Below, one piece after another: positions 31,288 through 33,722 of a stretch of DNA of 33,722 nucleotides; position 1 is the first letter of the stretch, and each line of letters opens with the position of its first letter. Below the pieces are notes generated by a model. The model saw only the letters and a list, made by a program, of their open reading frames with translations, ran no database searches and was not told the origin of the DNA. The position numbers were made by a program, and so were the translations under genes. Origin of the DNA: Oscillibacter valericigenes (GTDB taxonomy: Bacteria; Bacillota; Clostridia; Oscillospirales; Oscillospiraceae); assembly GCF_021531915.1 (NCBI RefSeq), contig NZ_JAFBIV010000022.1:1-33722 (forward strand), written 5' to 3'.

Positions 31288-32121
31288 ATGAACGAGAAAA
31301 ATGTGAAAGTTCTGGCGGCCGAGATCCGGCTGGAGACCCTGAAGGTCATCCACTCCCGCGGTTTCGGTCATGTGGGCGGCTCCATGGACCTGGCGGACCT
31401 GATGGCCGTTCTGTACGGCGAGGTCATGAAATTCGATCCCAAGAACCCCCGTTGGGAGGATCGTGACTGGCTGGTCCTGTCCAAGGGTCATGCCGGCCCC
31501 GTGGCTTACGCAACCTTCGGCCTGATGGGCTTCTATCCCATGGAGGAGGCCTATACTCTGAACCAGCCCGGCACCAAGTTCCCCAGCCACACTGACCGGA
31601 AGCTGACCCCCGGCGTGGACCTGACCACCGGCTCTCTGGGCCAGGGCGTCTCCACCGCCACCGGCGCGGCTCTGGGCAACAAGATCGACGGCCGTGACAA
31701 CCACGTGTTCTGCGTCATCGGCGACGGCGAGGCTGACGAAGGTCAGGTCTGGGAAGGCCTGCACTTTGCCTATGCCCACAAGCTGGACAACATCATTTAC
31801 TTCATCGACAACAACGGCTATCAGCTGGATGGCCCCACCGACGACATCCTGGCCCACGGCAGCCTGGCCAAGAAGGCCGAGGCCTTCGGCCTGTACACCC
31901 AGGAGATCGACGGCCACGACGTGAAGGCCATCTACGACGCCATCCAGAATGCCTACGCCAAGAAGGGCGTGCCCAGCTGCATCGTTCTGGACACCTGCAA
32001 GGGCAAGGGCGCAACCTTTGCCGAGCCCAAGCACGATCACTCCTCTCAGCCCAACGAAGAGCAGTGGGCCGAGGCTCTGGCCGCCGCTGAGAAGGCTCTG
32101 GAAGACGCCAAGAACGCTTAA
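31288..32121 (+). CDS. transketolase, N-terminal subunit
   Basis: 277 residues. Thiamine-diphosphate half of a split transketolase, which moves two-carbon units between sugar phosphates. Substrate/TPP residues: SKGHAGPVAYA, GSLGQGVSTATGAA and the TPP/Mg motif GDGEADEGQVWE with DNNGYQLDG. It contains only the first of the two catalytic domains; the second gene 15 bases downstream has the rest. Together they are equivalent to a single ~600-residue transketolase. GGAAAGGAAG lies upstream of the ATG. This split form is usual in clostridia. Confidence 0.95.
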   Translation: MNEKNVKVLAAEIRLETLKVIHSRGFGHVGGSMDLADLMAVLYGEVMKFDPKNPRWEDRDWLVLSKGHAGPVAYATFGLMGFYPMEEAYTLNQPGTKFPSHTDRKLTPGVDLTTGSLGQGVSTATGAALGNKIDGRDNHVFCVIGDGEADEGQVWEGLHFAYAHKLDNIIYFIDNNGYQLDGPTDDILAHGSLAKKAEAFGLYTQEIDGHDVKAIYDAIQNAYAKKGVPSCIVLDTCKGKGATFAEPKHDHSSQPNEEQWAEALAAAEKALEDAKNA

Positions 32122-32136
32122 AGGAGGGAAAGAACG

Positions 32137-33111
32137 ATGAACGTGAAACTGATTGGTGAGCACAAAAAAGATTCCCGCGCCTGCCGCGACGGTCTCGCTC
32201 TGACCCTGAACGAGATGATGGCGGAGGACAAATCCATCTGCTATGTGGACTGCGACCTGATGGGCTGCATCAACACCAAGATGCTGCGCAAGAATTATCC
32301 CGACCGTGCCTTTGAGGCCGGTATCGCCGAGGCCAACGGCGCCGGCGTAGCCGCGGGCCTTGCCGCCACCGGCAAGAAGGTGTTCTATCACTCCTTCGGC
32401 ACCTTCTCCTCCCGTCGTTGCTACGACCAGATCTACATGTCCGCCGCTTACGCCGGCCTGACCGTCCATGTGCTGGCTTCCGATGCCGGCGTCACCGCTG
32501 CCTTCAACGGCGGCACCCATATGCCCCTGGAGGATGCCGGTATGTACCTGAGCATCCCCGAGACCACCGTGCTGGACCCCGCTGACTACGATCAGCTGGC
32601 CAGCATCACCCGCCAGCTGCCCTCCATCACCAAGGGCGTGACCTTCACCCGTTTCGTCCGCAAGGGCATCATCCAGGTCTACGGCGAGGGCTCCGAGTTT
32701 GAGATTGGCAAGGGCGTTGTCCTGCACGAGAGCGACAACGATGTGGCCACCATCATCACCTCCGGCATCATGGTGGATGAGAGCCTGAAGGCCTATGAGG
32801 CTCTGCAGGCCGAGGGCATCAACGTCCGCGTCATCGACATGTTCACCTGGAAGCCCCTGGACGAGGAGCTGGTCATCAAGGCCGCCAAGGAGACCGGTGC
32901 TATCGTCACCGCCGAGAACCACAACGTCACCTGCGGCCTGGGTTCCGTGGTCGCCAACTGCCTGGCCAAGAACTGCCCCACCATCCAGGAGTTCGTGGGC
33001 GTTCAGGACCTGTTCGGCCAGGTCGGTCCCCAGGACTTCCTGATGGACACCTATGGCCTGCGTGCCGCCAACATCGTGGAGGCCGTGAAGAAGGCTGTCG
33101 CCCGCAAGTAA
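32137..33111 (+). CDS. transketolase, C-terminal subunit
   Basis: 324 residues. Pyrimidine-binding and C-terminal domains of the split transketolase: AGIAEANGAGVAAGLAATGKKVF carries the catalytic Glu that activates TPP, then FSSRRCYDQIYMSAAYAGL and the C-terminal domain with VIDMFTWKPLD and TAENHNVTCGLGS. AGGAGGGAAAG precedes the ATG. It must pair with the preceding gene product to be active. The combination resembles transketolase or DXPS-like two-subunit enzymes; the downstream neighbour is a 4-hydroxybutyrate dehydrogenase. Confidence 0.93.
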   Translation: MNVKLIGEHKKDSRACRDGLALTLNEMMAEDKSICYVDCDLMGCINTKMLRKNYPDRAFEAGIAEANGAGVAAGLAATGKKVFYHSFGTFSSRRCYDQIYMSAAYAGLTVHVLASDAGVTAAFNGGTHMPLEDAGMYLSIPETTVLDPADYDQLASITRQLPSITKGVTFTRFVRKGIIQVYGEGSEFEIGKGVVLHESDNDVATIITSGIMVDESLKAYEALQAEGINVRVIDMFTWKPLDEELVIKAAKETGAIVTAENHNVTCGLGSVVANCLAKNCPTIQEFVGVQDLFGQVGPQDFLMDTYGLRAANIVEAVKKAVARK

Positions 33112-33123
33112 TTCCGTTGACTG

Positions 33124-33147
33124 CTGTCCCGGCGGCAGCCGGGACAG
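33124..33147 (+). other. hairpin between transketolase and 4hbD
   Basis: CTGTCCCGGC (33124-33133) and GCCGGGACAG (33138-33147) form a 10-bp stem. TTGAC (33118-33122) and GTCAA (33149-33153) can extend it. No clean T-tract follows, so it may be a partial terminator or mRNA processing stem. Confidence 0.5.
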
Positions 33148-33187
33148 TGTCAAAATAATTTTATAAATCAAAGGAGAGTTGATTCCA

Positions 33188-33722
33188 ATGGCTAAAGCAA
33201 TGGACGCTTTTTCCGCCTCTCTGATGGCCGATAAGCGCGAGATCATTTTCGCTCCCACCGTGTACAAGTTCCAGAACTTCGCCCAGATGGCCGAGGAGTT
33301 CAAGCTGAACGAGCGGGACGTGGTCCTGACCAACGAGTTCATCTACAAGCCCTTCATGGAGGAGCTGGGCCTGAAGTGCCAGTTCGTGTTTCAGGAGAAG
33401 TTCGGCGCCGGTGAGCCCTCCGAGGCCATGATCCAGACCATGTACGACGCCATCCCCTATGACAGCTATGACCGTGTCATCGCCGTCGGCGGCGGCGCCA
33501 TCATGGACCTGTGCAAGCTGCTGGGCTGCAAGCGTCCCGACACTGTGCACAACCTGTACTTCAAGCGCTTCCCCGTGATCCACGAGAAGGACGTTATCGC
33601 CATCCCCACCACCTGCGGCACCGGCTCTGAGTGCACCAACATCTCCGTGGCCATCGTCAAGGACGAGAAGGACGGCGTGCTGACCGGCGGCGAGACCAAG
33701 CTGGGCCTGGTTTCCGACGACA
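33188..33722 (+). CDS. 4hbD: 4-hydroxybutyrate dehydrogenase (5' part, cut by window end)
   Basis: First 178 residues of an iron-containing (group III) alcohol dehydrogenase. The NAD-binding GGGAIMDLCK (usually GGGSxxD) and PTTCGTGSECTNISV identify the family. The N-terminal blocks PTVYKFQNF, VVLTNEFIYKPFMEELG and FQEKFGAGEPSEAM closely match clostridial 4-hydroxybutyrate dehydrogenase as I remember it. It would reduce succinate semialdehyde to 4-hydroxybutyrate on the way to butyrate. AAAGGAGAG precedes the ATG. The metal ligands lie past the window end and cannot be checked. Confidence 0.82.
   Translation, partial: MAKAMDAFSASLMADKREIIFAPTVYKFQNFAQMAEEFKLNERDVVLTNEFIYKPFMEELGLKCQFVFQEKFGAGEPSEAMIQTMYDAIPYDSYDRVIAVGGGAIMDLCKLLGCKRPDTVHNLYFKRFPVIHEKDVIAIPTTCGTGSECTNISVAIVKDEKDGVLTGGETKLGLVSDD

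Noticed and set aside
31180..33342. Very long open frame (720 codons) antisense to the transketolase genes
   Set aside because: Low-complexity, Gly/His/Val/Asp-rich translation typical of the reverse strand of GC-rich genes; no ribosome site and clear real genes on the plus strand.

Overview
The window looks like a chromosomal segment of a GC-rich clostridial Firmicute, most likely an Oscillospiraceae-type gut anaerobe (Flavonifractor/Intestinimonas/Oscillibacter-like). This is inferred from gene content: class 1B dihydroorotate dehydrogenase with PyrK, a YesM/YesN-type two-component pair, a YycJ-like MBL protein with RlmH, a DUF47 PhoU-like protein, a split transketolase, a 4-hydroxybutyrate dehydrogenase, TTG starts and strong AGGAGG-like ribosome sites. 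Nearly all of it is ordinary housekeeping DNA. I see no insertion sequence, prophage, CRISPR array or rRNA.

Layout. 1-2327 (minus): a sensor kinase/AraC-type regulator pair. 2763-2838: tRNA-Thr(CGT) with promoter and terminator. 2876-3448: an AT-rich, gene-free stretch with a cluster of DnaA-box-like 9-mers. 3485-9094 (minus): polA, an EamA transporter, rimI, a second GNAT and tsaD, mostly overlapping or nearly so. 9179-9662: a small XRE regulator facing a 54-residue ORF, with two near-identical 17-bp operators between them. 9792-11516: adenine deaminase. 11671-13151: murA behind a long, potentially structured leader. 13254-15275: MBL hydrolase, rlmH and two tandem related membrane zinc-ribbon proteins of identical length. 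15353-17822: a phosphoglucomutase-type enzyme and a Mn-type superoxide dismutase. 17875-18718: a 58-residue ORF facing a second XRE regulator across a palindrome-rich region. 18873-24741: the pyrimidine operon pyrC-K-D-F-E-B-I. 24748-27427 (minus): radical SAM protein, aminotransferase and a cysteine-rich small protein. 27675-29036: MATE transporter. 29119-30950: a PiT phosphate transporter with a PhoU-like partner, behind two promoters and LacI-type palindromes. 31096 to the end: the two transketolase halves and the start of 4-hydroxybutyrate dehydrogenase.

The best-defined process is de novo UMP synthesis: every step after carbamoyl phosphate is encoded in one transcript, including the ATCase regulatory chain. 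The most interesting signals are regulatory or small: the murA leader, the two XRE/small-ORF modules with their operators, the zinc-ribbon duplication whose first copy seems to start at ACG, the DnaA-box-like array, and the palindromes before the phosphate transporter. I did not find a clearly new multi-gene system. Nothing here was checked by database search or folding software; pairings were worked out by eye.
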